Origin: Oegoconia quadripuncta | Taxonomy: Eukaryota; Arthropoda; Insecta; Lepidoptera; Autostichidae | Direction: 5' to 3' | Assembly: GCA_949316235.1 (NCBI GenBank) | Contig: OX438744.1 | Span: forward strand, 41,211,278-41,275,277 | DNA: 64,000 nt | Shown: positions 33,986 through 46,559 of the stretch, one piece after another | Numbering within the stretch: position 1 is the first letter of the stretch | Layout: each line of letters begins with the position of its first letter | Notes under the pieces: model-generated | Database searches by the model: none | What the model was told of the DNA's origin: nothing | The model's input: the letters and a program-made list of their open reading frames with translations, nothing else | Program-made: the position numbers and the translations under genes

Positions 33986-34303
33986 ATGGGCGTGCAAATG
34001 TTTACACACTATTAATAAGAAATAATAATAATAATTGTTGGGATAACAATAGCAACACTGCCGATCTACAAGAGCCCTAAATGCGCGCCCCTCGGCCCGC
34101 CTCCTGTCCCGACGCCGGTCTCGTGGCCCCACACGGCAAGGCCGCGCTATAAAAGTCTTCGTGGTCCATCAAATTAAAATCGGCTCGCCAGTAATCCGCG
34201 CGCTTCAATTACCGCGACGCGAGCCGCAGGTCACTCGTAAGCGGTTACATAACTCAGAAACGAAGCCGGACAGACACGCAGACCCTTGCATTTATTACAT
34301 TTT

Positions 34304-34513
34304 CGACGACCGATTGGTGTAAACAAACGGTTGCAGGTTCGAATCCTGCGACGGAACATTCGTGTGATGATTACCTACCAACATTTATTTCCAAATCATG
34401 TATGTTTAAATAAATATTTTTGTATTTTTATCCGTTATCTAGTATCCATAGTAGATGCTTTGCTTACTTTGGGACTAGATGATTTCTGTATGTGTCCGAA
34501 ATATTTATTTATT
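34304..34513 (+). repeat. SINE family A with a deleted head
   Basis: CGACGACCGATTGGTGTA is followed directly by AAACAAACGGTTGCAGGTTC, so the stretch between the two promoter boxes is lost. The body (TTATCTAGTATCCATAG, GGGACTAGATGATTTCTGTA) and tail are normal. Confidence 0.75.
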
Positions 34514-34514
34514 A

Positions 34515-34771
34515 CTAGGTTTCCGCCCGCGGCTTTGCCTGCGTGGAATATCTTTATTGCGGAGTTTATGCCGCGGGAACGCTCACTTTAATTAAGCAAC
34601 AAACAAACATCCAAACTTTCTCATTTATAATATTAGTTATAATATTAGTTATAATATTAGTTATAATATTAGTTATAATATTAGTTATAATATTAGTTAT
34701 AATATTAGTTATAATATTAGTTATAATATTAGTTATAATATTAGTTATAATATTAGTTATAATATTAGTTA
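34515..34771 (+). repeat. Repeat family R with an expanded 12-bp tail
   Basis: ACTAGGTTTCCGCCCGCGG to AAACATCCAAACTTTCTCAT is a short family R copy. Its terminal TTATAATATTAG is repeated about 12 times without error (34,625-34,768) before the usual end TTAGATT. The open frame across the array exists only because the unit is 12 bp. Confidence 0.85.
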
Positions 34772-36473
34772 GATTTAGTATTGACTAAACCATCCACAAG
34801 TACAAAAAGGGCAGTCACAATGTTAGGAATCCCTTACTGAAGGTAAATTAATGTCTCCTATGGAAAGACGTACTTTCTTTGGCGCACAGCTGCATCTACA
34901 TCGTGTGGAAGTAGGCCTGTGTATTTCAATGACTTCAGGGTCACCACTCAGACTTCATCTTCAATTTACGAGCTATGCTCTTGTGGGTGCAGTAATGACC
35001 ACGTCTCTCTACTTTCCGCCCTCGATTTAACCTCTTGGTACGACCCGACATTCACCTTTTCTTTCACTTGGTCAAAGTAGTATTTTCTTCAATCTCTTCA
35101 CTCAGACTTAACAAAGTTAAAATAGTTTGTTCTCTCTCATTTCCCAAATAATCAATCTTGAAATGTTTGTGCTGTAAACGTAGTCCTGGGCCGATGGATC
35201 AAGGAGGTCGTCAACAGTAATGTCAAAGTTATGTCGTTGTGGGGCTACTGGTTGTCGGAGTAGATGTGACCGAGCGCGCCCCGCGGGACTCGCGCACTAG
35301 ACCTAACTCTCCGCAGTCAGAGGATCAAAGCCCCTTCATTATAATAATGATCAAATCAGAGCTTCACCAGCTCCTAAGCTCCTTCAATACACACCTAGAT
35401 AGAAATACTGCCATCATCTTCGCATGTAAGTTCACTATGAGACGAGTAAAGGAAAGTGTTGGAACAGCTTAGCAAAGTAGATAAAACATTTATTCACTGC
35501 ACAGTACCTACATACAACCTACATAGAAGAACACAAACAATGAACCATGTGCAATTAACACAACAGAATAAATAAATCAATTAATACACAATTCAGTGAC
35601 GTCACCAAGCAATATTTACCCCGCAATGGGCTGTACCAACTGTGCACTGAAAGGGCTCGAGACTCAGCATGTGCTGCAGTACAGACAGTTGCCCCTACCA
35701 CAACTAATTTATTCTTAAGTAGGTACTGTAGTTAATATAGATTATATTTTTTATTATCAGGTGATATACAGTGGCCACTTTTCGCGAGCGAGAGGTACAT
35801 ACATCATCACATGTAAGAAATATCTATACAAGAGAGTGGGGAGATAAGATTGACATTTTAATTTCGTTGTGATCAGTGCGCTAGGCCAGTGTTAGCGACG
35901 CGCTCACATTAATATTTTAAATGTTCTAAATTAATATAGGGTATGATAAAACTGTTTGTTGAATGATAAGAAGGTAATTTTAAGTATTTCTTTATGTAAA
36001 TTAATTAAGAAAAATTGGAAGGTGTTTAATTATAAATCACTGTCACGCTACCTATATTAAGTGGTAATTGTGTCAAGTTCACTACCATCCGCAAGCGAGA
36101 ACGAACGACTTTAAAATTCAAAATTGTATTATTGTTCTGTTTAAGGACAAATATAATTAAAGTGTCAATCTTTTTTCGTGGACCTCCATCCTCTACAGCC
36201 AGAATGAGAGTGAAACGCTTATTACACGTAGGAAATTAAAATTAAGAAATAGGCAGGTGTAATTGAGGTTTAGAAAAGTTAGTTTCCGATTTAGTGGATT
36301 GGAAGGTCCCTACCGCACTACTTCCATCCTAAATGCTGACTAATTCTGCATACTTACATTGTTGGGAGGCTTGGTTCTGTTAATTCAAATATCCTTTATT
36401 CAACCAGCAACGTAAGCCGAATTAGTCTCTGCACCTAGGGTGATGTAATAAGCGCTTCATAGCTACTGATTCC
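34772..36473. other. No gene seen
   Basis: A few short frames (for example 35,239-35,472) without domains. A 70-bp piece at 34,955-35,033 (ACGAGCTATGCTCTTGTGGG) matches part of 33,429-33,496. Otherwise nothing recognised. Confidence 0.35.
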
Positions 36474-36646
36474 CTAATTAGAGTGTTACTAATTAGAGTG
36501 TTACTAATTAGAGTGTTACTAATTAGAGTGTTACTAATTAGAGTGTTACTAATTAGAGTGTTACTAATTAGAGTGTTACTAATTAGAGTGTTACTAATTA
36601 GAGTGTTACTAATTAGAGTGTTACTAATTAGAGTGTTACTAATTAG
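36474..36646. repeat. 15-bp tandem array, about 11.5 copies
   Basis: Perfect repeats of CTAATTAGAGTGTTA. Each unit carries TAATTAG, the core bound by many homeodomain proteins. Both strands stay open over the array because 15 is divisible by three; this is not evidence of protein coding. Confidence 0.9.
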
Positions 36647-36774
36647 ATTTCCTACAAATAGGATAGTGTAATAAAGACTTAAGTTGTGTTCGCCGAGACC
36701 GCATAAAGTCAAACTTTTATTTTTCATGTGAAGTAAGTTTCGCTTTGTGAGATCTCATTTCTTTGAAATTATAG

Positions 36775-37038
36775 CTACATAGATACGAGACTTGGCTCCA
36801 TTTTTTGTAGGACCTTTAGTATATCGCCTGTATATGTCAGGGAAACTTCCATCCACTTCCAAGGGCCATCCACTTGGCCCTCGCTTCCTCCTTGCTCAAA
36901 TTCCATGACCAACTTCTTATTAAGTAACGACTCACCGGATTCTTCAAATCGTCGGTGATAATGGTAACAGTCACTCACGGTCGGTGATGTGCTAAGTGGT
37001 GCTCCGTCTCCTGTGACGGCTGGTAGCAATGTGATCAT
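36775..37038 (-). pseudogene. Coding-like segment, paralogue of 33,783-33,985
   Basis: An 87-codon frame on the minus strand. It starts MITLLPAVTGDGAP, passes SLLNKKLVMEFEQGG and ends ILKVLQKMEPSLVSM. It retains the part that follows GCGAGGGCCAAG, which is cut short in the plus-strand relative. I cannot name a family. It may be an exon or exon piece of an unrecognised host gene, or part of a transposon-encoded protein. I see no transposon motif in it. Confidence 0.4.
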
Positions 37039-38449
37039 TCATTTTGATATTGATATGAATATTACTTATAATACATTAATAACACTTCTTGTCGCTAACC
37101 GCGCACTACGGTATTCATACGACTTATAAATTCCGTCGCTAATTTATCGCTATCCGTGACATGTATGTTACTGCTCTAAACTTTTATTTCAAACTTATGG
37201 ATGTATATTTAAAGTAAGTAGTGGCGTCAACTTAAATAAAAAACAATTAACATAAACAATATTTATTACAATTTTTTAATGAAAATTAACGAATCTAATT
37301 AGAAACAAAATAACACAAACTACACTTACTACTAGTTGGGGGTATAGTTATATAGTTATAATATTTTTACATGAAAAACAAAATCAGTAAAAAGTACTTG
37401 AATCATTCGCATGTACAAATTTTTTTCGCGCTTTTCTTATTAGATAAAACAGCGCCATCTCTTAGAATCCTCCAGAACAAATGAGACTGAGAATTAATGT
37501 CCAATACTACCGAGCACATCCAAATTTTGTTTGCTTGTGCTCACAATCAGTCACATAAAAGTGTTTTAGTTTTAAGAGTAGAGTACGTTTGTTAGACTTA
37601 AGACTCTCGCATATTTTTGGTCAATGACAATATTTTACAATATAAATCAGTATATGATACGACAGACAGTGAGCGATCGAAGTCGGCGTGACTTCCCATT
37701 GGTTCCAAACTCCCGTTTCAACACCAATGAAGTGGTGCCATTTTGAATATTTGAACGACCCGGTCCATACGCAGTAATATATAAGTCAATGACTTAAATG
37801 AAGGGATAAATGACTCAGGTGACCTTTGGTGTCCACCAGCCACCAACAAGCCACTACTAACTAGCGCGCAGAAGGATGTCCCACCGCGGATCGGAGCCGC
37901 TTTTACAGGCAAGCGCTATGGTTGACCCCGTTAAAATATGCTTAGTGGGTGATGATCGACTTATAGTATAATTAATTCTCCCGCCTCACCGCGACTGCTG
38001 ACCCACCATGCTGGCAAATGCTATGAACTTTGAGCTCACGTGTTCGAGCTACAGTCGTCGAGATAACCCCGTGATTACGTTCCACACACACATGGGTACG
38101 ACGATAGATTCCATCTGATCAATCAACATTCAATATGAGAGTAGTTCAATTTAAAAGGAGAGCTTTTTCTCGTCACACGAAGGGAGGGGTTGCGATGAGG
38201 GGAGGGAGTGATTCATATTTCTCAGTGTCCGGAAACATCGGCCTCACATTCGTTATGAGTTTATCCGCAATGGACGAACCTCAAATCTCGGAAATGTGAG
38301 GTGGGTTCACTCCGTTTCATTGTCAGGTGCATCAAGGAGTAACTCATCGTGAAGAACCGTGCTTGAATGTGTAGAATTCTGTGTCCACACTAGATTCCCC
38401 AAATGACAGCAGAACCCGGTTGGACTCTTCATTCATAATGCGAACAGCC
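37039..38449. other. No gene supported
   Basis: AT-rich then mixed. A minus-strand frame at 37,718-37,912 has no domain I recognise. No repeat named. Confidence 0.3.
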
Positions 38450-38627
38450 AAGTTGTTGCCAAGAACAGCCTTACGGCGTTAGTCTGTCCTGGATCCTACA
38501 ATCTTGGGATCTTCAAAAGCAGGGTGAATAGGCATCTACTGAGATCGCGTACTTCATCTTCGGCCACATCGTCACCTTCCATCAGATGAAATTGTGACCA
38601 AACGCGTATCCAGTTAATCATAAAAAA
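38450..38627 (+). pseudogene. Jockey-like LINE 3' end
   Basis: Coding tail PGSYNLGIFKSRVNRHLLRS, then a 3' UTR matching 3126-3240 and an A-tail ATCATAAAAAAA. Only the last 40 or so codons of the protein remain. Confidence 0.6.
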
Positions 38628-39140
38628 ACCCATCAGTTCTTATCGAGGAGTGGGACCACGATAGCGCCTTTACCAAGTCGTTACCGACGCAATGCATTCT
38701 TCCCCAAATAGTAAGCTTAATACTTTTTTCTCCATACACGAGCAGGAGATCGCCTGTGCTCGATATTCCCAACACAAGGACGCCAAGGTCTGTATATGCG
38801 GGACAAGTCGAACTAGCTTTCCAATCCAACAACTTCTGCTCAGGGGAACAGCACTTTCCGAAGACCTCGACGTTCTAGGCGAGTTGGTACTACAAAATGT
38901 GGCGCCTCTGTCCAAATCCTTCCAAAACAGAAGTCGCTAGTTTCAACCAACCTACTTTAAAGAAGTGACAGTAACTTTTGCAAATGAGAGGGTGCGGTAT
39001 AATACCTGGAAATATTTTGAGGCAGGATTGCTCGCTAACTATCCGAGACGACCTGGAGCTGTTAATACCGACTGTATGAGCTCCAAAGAATAAGTTCTTG
39101 CTTATGTATGTCTGCATGAAACCAGAGTGATACAGAAACA
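38628..39140 (-). pseudogene. Possible decayed coding region, unidentified
   Basis: On the minus strand a 72-codon piece at 38,614-38,832 (GVLVLGISSTGDLLLVYGEK) and further pieces in other frames up to 39,141 look less random than neighbouring frames, but stops and frame changes break them. I cannot assign a family. It could equally be chance. Confidence 0.2.
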
Positions 39141-39956
39141 AATACCGTAATATACAGCTGTATTATATTATTACAGTAGTAATGGTACGTAGTAATATTT
39201 AATGGAATAATTTGTTAGTCTGTAGTTAAGTGACTATTAGTACATATTTTAGAACTAAGAAGTATGTAATACTACGGTACACCCATAGCAATATCCCGAC
39301 TCATTGATAAGAGAGTGACATAAATGTGACAGACGGAAGAAGACGGTCATATTTTTCGTTGAGAAAACCGAAAATAAAGGCATCCTTATAACATGATTTA
39401 AATCTGTCTACATATAAGACACACATATAGACATTCTTTCTGTAACAAATCGCATCGTTATAGATGAAAAGTTAAAATATTTGTGTGTTCTATGGAAAAT
39501 AAAACATGTGCAAATAAAAATTAAACGTTGAAAACGTAGGTGCCCACCTCGGCACATAACAACCAGATACGTATCGTATGGGATGAGGAAGGGAGGGGGG
39601 GGAGCGGAGATTGAGGCCGTCGCGGCGGTGACGTGCTTTATTTACGCTTTAATGTGACGTCACCGCTAACAAGATGGATGACGGATATAATAAAGGAGGC
39701 GCGAGACGGCTTTGTGTACGGGCACGAGGGTGCGGGGTGAGGAGCGCGGGGGAGGGGGGGACACACAATACAATGTTGTGTTGTCAGCGGAGTCGCGGGG
39801 CTTGTCAGCTCGAAGGGTCCGGCCAGCGCGAGGGGCAGTACCTACCTGGCACCTGGCGATAATGACACGTCGCTCGCGACCGCGACACACGGCGCTTCTC
39901 TTGTCAACGTCGCGCGGAGTCGGGGACGATCTTCTTCTTCTCGAATTTTTATTTTT
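39141..39956. other. No gene seen; GC-rich from 39,590
   Basis: The GC-rich part 39,590-39,930 carries overlapping frames on both strands without domains, which is expected from its composition. Confidence 0.35.
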
Positions 39957-40095
39957 ATTAGCCGCGCAAACTGCATCGTCATTGGCATTGTATATAGGTC
40001 TTCAAGTGTGCAGGTGCCTGCGCACGCTGGGCATATGGTAGCTGGGCCATAGTTTGCGGGGAGGCAGCGCACTCACATCGGTTGCTCGTTCGGCC
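39957..40095. repeat. Dispersed repeat, second copy
   Basis: TTAGCCGCGCAAACTGCATC, GTGCAGGTGCCTGCGCACGC and GGGCCATAGTTTGCGGGGAG match 32,155-32,345. The minus strand reads LPANYGPATICPACAGTCTL, with C-x2-C and a later Cys, open for 76 codons. In the 32-kb copy this frame is broken. Confidence 0.5.
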
Positions 40096-42240
40096 GACGA
40101 GTACCGGCGCTGTTCCACGGGCGAGCGGTCTGCGGTCTGCGGTCTGCGGGCGCGGTGGCGGTGTGTCGCGCGGTACCAGCGAGGACCGCGAGATGGAATT
40201 TAATTCGGCGCAACATTTAAACGCAAACTTTTTTCAGTGGCTTCATCCGCGATGAGTTACGGTGGAACTTGCGCTGATAATAAACCGCCGGGAACTTTTA
40301 ATTGTGAAAACGGAGAGCCTCCCCTCCCTTCCCGTGTACCCCCCACCGCCCCCGCTTACCGCTAATTGCGGCACTTATCGAGTTACAGTGTTTTCGTGAG
40401 ACTGACCTCACTCCCGCGATGACTTCATTATAACTCTGGGTTATGTGATTCAGTTGTAATTGCAGCACGTACATCGACGCGCGTATAACATTCGATGTTC
40501 ACTAAAATACGGGACAGTGACGACGACATAAGTAATATTGCCAAATGTCCCGCTTTTGGTGCGGTATCCTGTTTTTCAGCCCCTTCCCCCTTTTCATCTA
40601 AGTAATTTGGTGCACTTAGTACTTTACAAGGAATCAACCAACAACCTAGAAATGTTATGCATTTTTTCTGTCACAGTTTTTTCGTCTTAGTCCCGCTTTT
40701 CCGATATTTAGAAAAACTCAGCTGGCTGCACGAGAAGTGAGCGGCCGGCAATGTAACACCCACCCACCGTAGTACACATATACGCTGCACAGGCTGCAGA
40801 GAGCTTCAGCTCAAAATACAATCAAAATGTCAACTATTTAATTCCCGTAACTCCAACTATGTGGCGACACCGGCCTTCAGTCAAATAGACACTAGAGTCA
40901 TCAGCTGTGTCAACGTATCCAGTGCACTTAGAGATCAGTGTGCCCACAACACCAGCTGGTCAGATTAACAGACAAAGCAAGATAAACGAGTAAACAGTTC
41001 ACCTGCTAACTAAGATATGATTGGTGAGTACCGCACAAGACATCCACAGATACGGTCGACGCTTCCGGAACACTCTCTGATCTCTAACATCGAAACACAA
41101 TAATGAGGACGATAAGATTGTGGGGGCAGAGTGAATGGTGTCATTACTAAGTCGACCAATCAGAGTGCGATTCCTACATCGCGCTAACGAAGTTTTCTCA
41201 AACAATGCATATAATCATAACTGTTGGACCACGGTCCCCTGGCAATGCCAACAGGCCGGTGGAAAGGTGCTTGCCGTAGAAAATATGTATGCATCGAGAT
41301 CCGTAATCATGATCAAAGATTTTCTTCAGAGTTTCTGTATGCCATGTATGCTGTGGGTTTCATATAACTGAGCCATATCCACACAAAGCTCATTAGCTGT
41401 CCCATCACGGCCGTGCTTTTAAGGTCGACTATCTGTGAAGGTACTTCAGAAAACCTTTTACTATCTAAACTCGACGGTAATGAACTTCGTCGCCAAATGT
41501 CACATTCGTTCAATCGTAAGGCTTTAAACAGCAAATTGGACGAATGGTGAAGAATATGGCAATCATTATTATTAATTTATTTATTTTATTCGACTTGGCC
41601 CATACAAATACCCAAAATATAATAATATTTTTGAGTCCACCTTGCGACAATCACAATGTTTACTTTTTATATGTGTCTCTTGTAATACTTGTACCTGATT
41701 GTTTGTGTCATGCGAAGGTTTAAATAACACAATCGTTTTTTTTTTCTTATAGCTAGTGAGCAAAAATACCCACTTTAGCTTGAAGCTACTTCTTAAAAAA
41801 ATTGTAAGTTCATCATAAAAATAAAGTGCTGTCCTTTTAGTAAAACTTTCCTAAATGGAGAAGGTATTTCCGCTCTATGGCACATTGAAATTACACACCA
41901 TGTATACAGTTACTGTGCCCACAGTCCACAGAGAGCTTGGCGCCGCGCTGGCGGAATGGGACAAATATCATAAATAAACAAACAGATATAATGATTTGAA
42001 TTGAGAATACCCCGCGCCTCCTCCCTGGGAGGAGCGCCAGGTGGAAGTTATTCGGTCCACGTTTAAAACGTCAACTTCTTTAACATTCATAGACTCACAC
42101 AAGTCCTGCTAAAATCGTAGTCCTCCATTATCTTCGTCGCAATCAGGTACCGAGGTTCCATTTAGACCTAAATATTATTGTCAATATTTAAAGTACATTC
42201 TTTTCTTGTCCCATAGGTTATAGACACAATATGTAGCGTG
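40096..42240. other. No gene seen
   Basis: A GC-rich patch at 40,100-40,190 (GTCTGCGGTCTGCGG repeats). Minus-strand frames between 40,999 and 41,534 have no domain. Nothing else recognised. Confidence 0.3.
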
Positions 42241-42420
42241 CAAAGTCAAAGTAAAACATGCTTTATTTTGTAGGCACACGGAGTACACTTAAAATAGTCA
42301 GATTTTTAAATTTTTAAAGCTTGTTTTATGGCAATTTTGTTGTTGGCAATTTTCCCCTGAAAAGAACAAGCAAGAAACTCGAGGGGGGTTGCTCTTTTAA
42401 AAAAATATTATTACAAAAAG
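42241..42420 (-). mobile_element. LINE 3' end (K type), minus strand
   Basis: CAAAGTCAAAGTAAAACATG tail, TAGGCACACGGAGTACACTT, then GAACAAGCAAGAAACTCGAG. It matches 49,142-49,275 (+) and part of 23,703-23,788 (-). Probably another CR1-group subfamily, because the motif around AAGAAACTC is shared with subfamily 1. Confidence 0.6.
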
Positions 42421-42624
42421 GCACAATAATATTTCTTTATTATTTTTTAAAATACTTTCTTAATAAGTTTCTGTTATAAAATATATGCGAATGAAACATT
42501 ATTTGTCCAAGTTTGAAGCTGTAGTATTACTGTAGAGATATACCGGTTGAGGAAGGCTACACTTAAAGTAGCTAGTGGTAACCCCCCCCCCCTGCTCATT
42601 GGTCAGTCTTTGGTGCTGAATGAA

Positions 42625-42835
42625 CATGAACCGCTCGGCGATATTCAGTCTATTTTTTTCTTTGTTGCATCGTAAATTGTAAAAATACTTATTTAAAAGC
42701 AGCAACCCCTGACTTTCTTGCTCGTTCTTGTCTGGGGAGTCTGCCTTGTGTGTGAATGAGCGATAATTTTGACGATTTCAAATGTTATTGCTATAACTTA
42801 CGAAATAAAACTTTGTCGAATTTGAATTTGAAAAA
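42625..42835 (+). mobile_element. CR1-group LINE 3' UTR (subfamily 1)
   Basis: TGAACCGCTCGGCGATATTC, TGTCTGGGGAGTCTGCCTTG, AACTTACGAAATAAAACTTT, ending in GAATTTGAATTTG. Same 3' UTR as 16,882-17,130; no coding part. Confidence 0.7.
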
Positions 42836-45800
42836 GAAAAGGTAACACACAGGTAGCATATTATAATCTTCCTGATGTGATATGATTATCAGCCGGCTGT
42901 GGACATTTTCTTTGTAAATTGTAGCAGTTGTCACTACATCAATAATGCTTTTAATCCTAAAATGAGCCAACGTCATAGGATAACTAAAGGGTGCAATTCT
43001 TTTAAAATGAAAGAATTATATCAATATTACTACAAATTTTTCAACACTTTATTTAAAAAAAATCCCCGACTATTCTTTACAAGTATACCATAGAAAATTC
43101 TGGAAAATATCATGAACATGAGTTGGAGGGACAATTATCAGTTTTATCTACCACGGATAGCTTTTCCTTAGTCAGGAAAGGTCTTTGAAAAACTTTGTGT
43201 TATTTTGTGTAGGAGTAACTCCGGGGCTTCTGGACACCACCATAATTATGTTTGATTAGTCGCCAGGTACAGCGAGTTTGGAGCGACATGCTACGTTACG
43301 TCACGGTATGTTGTCCCACCATCTACTAGAATCTTAAGTCGCGATATCCAACAGCTAAACGTGAAAATACATTAAAAAAATCACTAAGTGTTTTAAACAT
43401 CCTTTTACTTTTTTGTGGAGATCATTGGTCTAACAAGGTGCCATAAGACATAGGAATGAATAAGTAATTTGAAATCTGATAATCGGCTCGCTATGGCGCA
43501 CTCAACGGCGAGGGGAAGCAGGGAGGAATGAGAATAACACGAAGTTAAACAATGTGCTGAGAGTTTTAAAGTAATCAGATGACTCGGGAAGGATTATGGA
43601 ATCCGAGAGAAATTCGCGGGCGAGCCCACTGCCATAATGGACCCTACTCTGATACGCCTTAGTTAGCTAGAGTTGTTGGAAGGCGAGGGAAACCTCCTTA
43701 CTCGCTGAATAAAATAAAAATAAAAGGCTAGCAAATTGGTTGCGTAATGCGTAGGTGGGGGGTTATAACGCACGGGGAATCGCAGCTTGTGTGTAGTTCG
43801 AACCCCCCCGTCTGTCCCGTCTGTCAGCAACAACGCGGGAAAGTACAGTGAAGCACAATCGCACACCTGAGGAAATCCGACTTGTATAACGAAAGAGGTC
43901 TTCTTACGCCGGCGTGGTGTGATTATTAGGCTTGTGCTCGACTGTACCGCTGCGTCAGCCGATACGGGACGAGCCCTTCGCGATCTGATTGCCCCCGTCG
44001 TCCCCCGCTACCCCCACGTATCAGGCCGCATGTGCACTGCAACGGTTCGACGCATTTTCACCTTAATTTAAATTTCTCATTTCAGGGTTAATATGGTGAA
44101 TAAGAATAAGAAAACTTTATTTGATCCATTTAGCGACACTTATACATTACAGTTACTTGATCGGGTTGTATGTAACATAAAAATATGGAACATTAATCTA
44201 AAAGTAAACAGTGGTATGAAATCAGGTCTCCGACACACCCCGTTTAGATCACATATTTTGGAATCAATATAGCTACAAAAAATAAAAGAAAAATAAACGA
44301 TTGTTGTTGTGTTTTCGCTTGTAGGGTGTTTATCATTCCTTAATTAGATAAATATATATATGTATTTACATATTTTTATAGCCGGAATCAATTATATACG
44401 GGCTTCTGACAAACTAATTTGAGGTCTACGATAAATAAATGACCTTGTATAATCAGGTATTTGTTTAAGTGTACAGACGTCCCCCGACTACAAGAAAAAG
44501 ATGGGCCCGCATCCCGCATCGACTGATTCCGTCTCCATTAGGCGCGGCGGGAAGTTTACTGCACACGTTCGCTTTGAACAAGTCTGACGAGCGTCGAGCG
44601 AACTGGAGCCATCGTCGTCGGTGAGATTGTCGAGTACATTTGGATCGACGCGTTTGCGTACGGCATTGTCACCGATCTGGAAGCGTCCTAATAAACGGCA
44701 CTAACTTTTGAATACATAATTGTCTAATAATTTTGAGTTGTCGTAGTGACAAGGAATCACCGACGTGGAGGAGCGGGAGGGATGGAGGGCAGAGGGGGAG
44801 GCAATTAGCAACGATGAGATAAAACGTGCAAAGTCCGCGAATGATTCAAGTTTTACAATTAAAACTTGGCGCGTCCCGGAACGTAGCGGAGCAGCGACGC
44901 GGCATTTGCTATCCATCGGTAACAGCAACCAGTGTTCCGATGTTATTAGTCAAATGTAACGCTAGCAACAAATACGCAGACGTAAAGCTATTATACATTA
45001 CTCGGTCGTAAAGTTTCTCATCAAGCAACAACGTTTGTGTGAACCGAGCTCTTTAGAGCATATGTGTTCTAAAGTGATGAAACATAAAATAGACCGACGA
45101 CCTAAAAAAGGAGACGACTGAGGAGGCGGTAGTTGCGGTATCATCTACTACGGCATTTCAACGTTTTCCTCAATTTCAAACGGGGTGCCGCTTTCGCCTC
45201 TTCAATTATTGTTATTGTCCGGCGGGTAGTACTCTTGCATTTACAGGCTAACACGGAGTGCTCGTCGACATAGAGGGTAATATCTCGCACCTCGCAAGTC
45301 CGTACCAGAAGGTATACTCTCTAACGAAAATAGCTTCGGACGACCCTAACTTCATACTTTTCTTTTGCTTAGAATCCTTTATTTGCATAACTTCAGACGT
45401 CCCTTGCGTCCCGTACCAACTTGTGATGTCCAACTATATACAACAAAAGTAAAACAATGACGATTGGTTTATAATTGACACAGCAAACTACAAAAGAAAA
45501 AGTCCGACGTTTCGGCCGTCCGAAGTTATTTTCGTTAGAGAGTAGACCCCAAACCTCGATAGTATATGTGATATGGCACGAAACGTGGCCACATAAAGCA
45601 TATTCAGAAAGCCGCGAGATAAAGATGAATCGCGCGACGTCTTCCGAAAGCGTAACTTAAAATTTGGTCTGCAAAATGCCAACTTGCTGAGTTTGTGAAA
45701 GCATACGCCGAAAGGAGAGAACTGCATGAGGGACTAAGAACAATGAGTATTTGCAGAGACTCAAGATATTATTATGTACCTACTTCTGGAAAGAGTGCAG

Positions 45801-46559
45801 ATCTAGTACTACGCATGTCGAGGATAGTTGATGAGGCCACGGAGGTGGCGCGTTAGATGTTACCGCATCCATTCCAATGGTCGACTCTCTGGTCGCCGGA
45901 CGGGACAGAGCGACACATTACATTTTATAATCTCCCAAATCTTCTGCGACGTTTTGAATTATAATTCTGATCGTAAAGATAGAGTGTTCAGTGAGTGATG
46001 ACTCCAGAGTTATTATTAAAGCAGAAATTGTTTGAGACGTCGACGTTAGCGGTGAAATTGATGCTGTTGATCATTTACAAGTATAATTACGATTCGGTAA
46101 CGTGATCTGAAATCCAATCACTCGCGGTAATTTGCACGTCGATCGATACGCGATGTCGAAGACTATGTCTAGAGCCCTGTAATAAAACGGCTACAACTTA
46201 ATTGACTTCATCTACTGTATTGAATTCATTAGTGCACACACAATCCCAGTTCAAATTATTTAGGTTTTCCGAACATCATGGAATTACATACAGATAAATT
46301 TTGGTGTATAGTCACCTTTTACGCGCAGAGATGAGTTGGTCTATAGACTTGCACGTTTTAAAGAGCTTACCCTCTATCACTGAAAGTACATTTATTTCTA
46401 GCACATTAGTTGATAATTTATATTTTTAAATTTTTTTCACCGCAGGGTTAAGTAAATCTGTGGTCCCCTTTCGCATCAGGTTCTCCATTACGTCATTGGG
46501 ACAAAAAATTTTATCAAGCTTCAGTTTAAATTTCCCTCCGACTGTCTTCTCTTCCATGC
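42836..46559. other. No gene seen; LINE-tail-like piece at 44,096-44,215
   Basis: At 44,096-44,215 AATAAGAATAAGAAAACTTT and what follows look like a LINE 3' end in reverse, but no relative occurs in the window. Frames elsewhere are short. An imperfect inverted repeat lies at 45,313-45,373 and 45,487-45,545 (ACTCTCTAACGAAAATAGCT and its complement). Confidence 0.35.

Noticed and set aside
34543..34788. Frame with a repeated hydrophobic unit (IILV)
   Set aside because: It is the 12-bp tail array of repeat R read in one frame, not a membrane protein.
36422..36727. Frames with repeated ISNTL on one strand and LLIRV on the other
   Set aside because: They are explained by the 15-bp array, which lacks stops in these frames.
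39666..40072. Host gene in the GC-rich region
   Set aside because: Frames on both strands overlap, no domain, and part of the region is a dispersed repeat.
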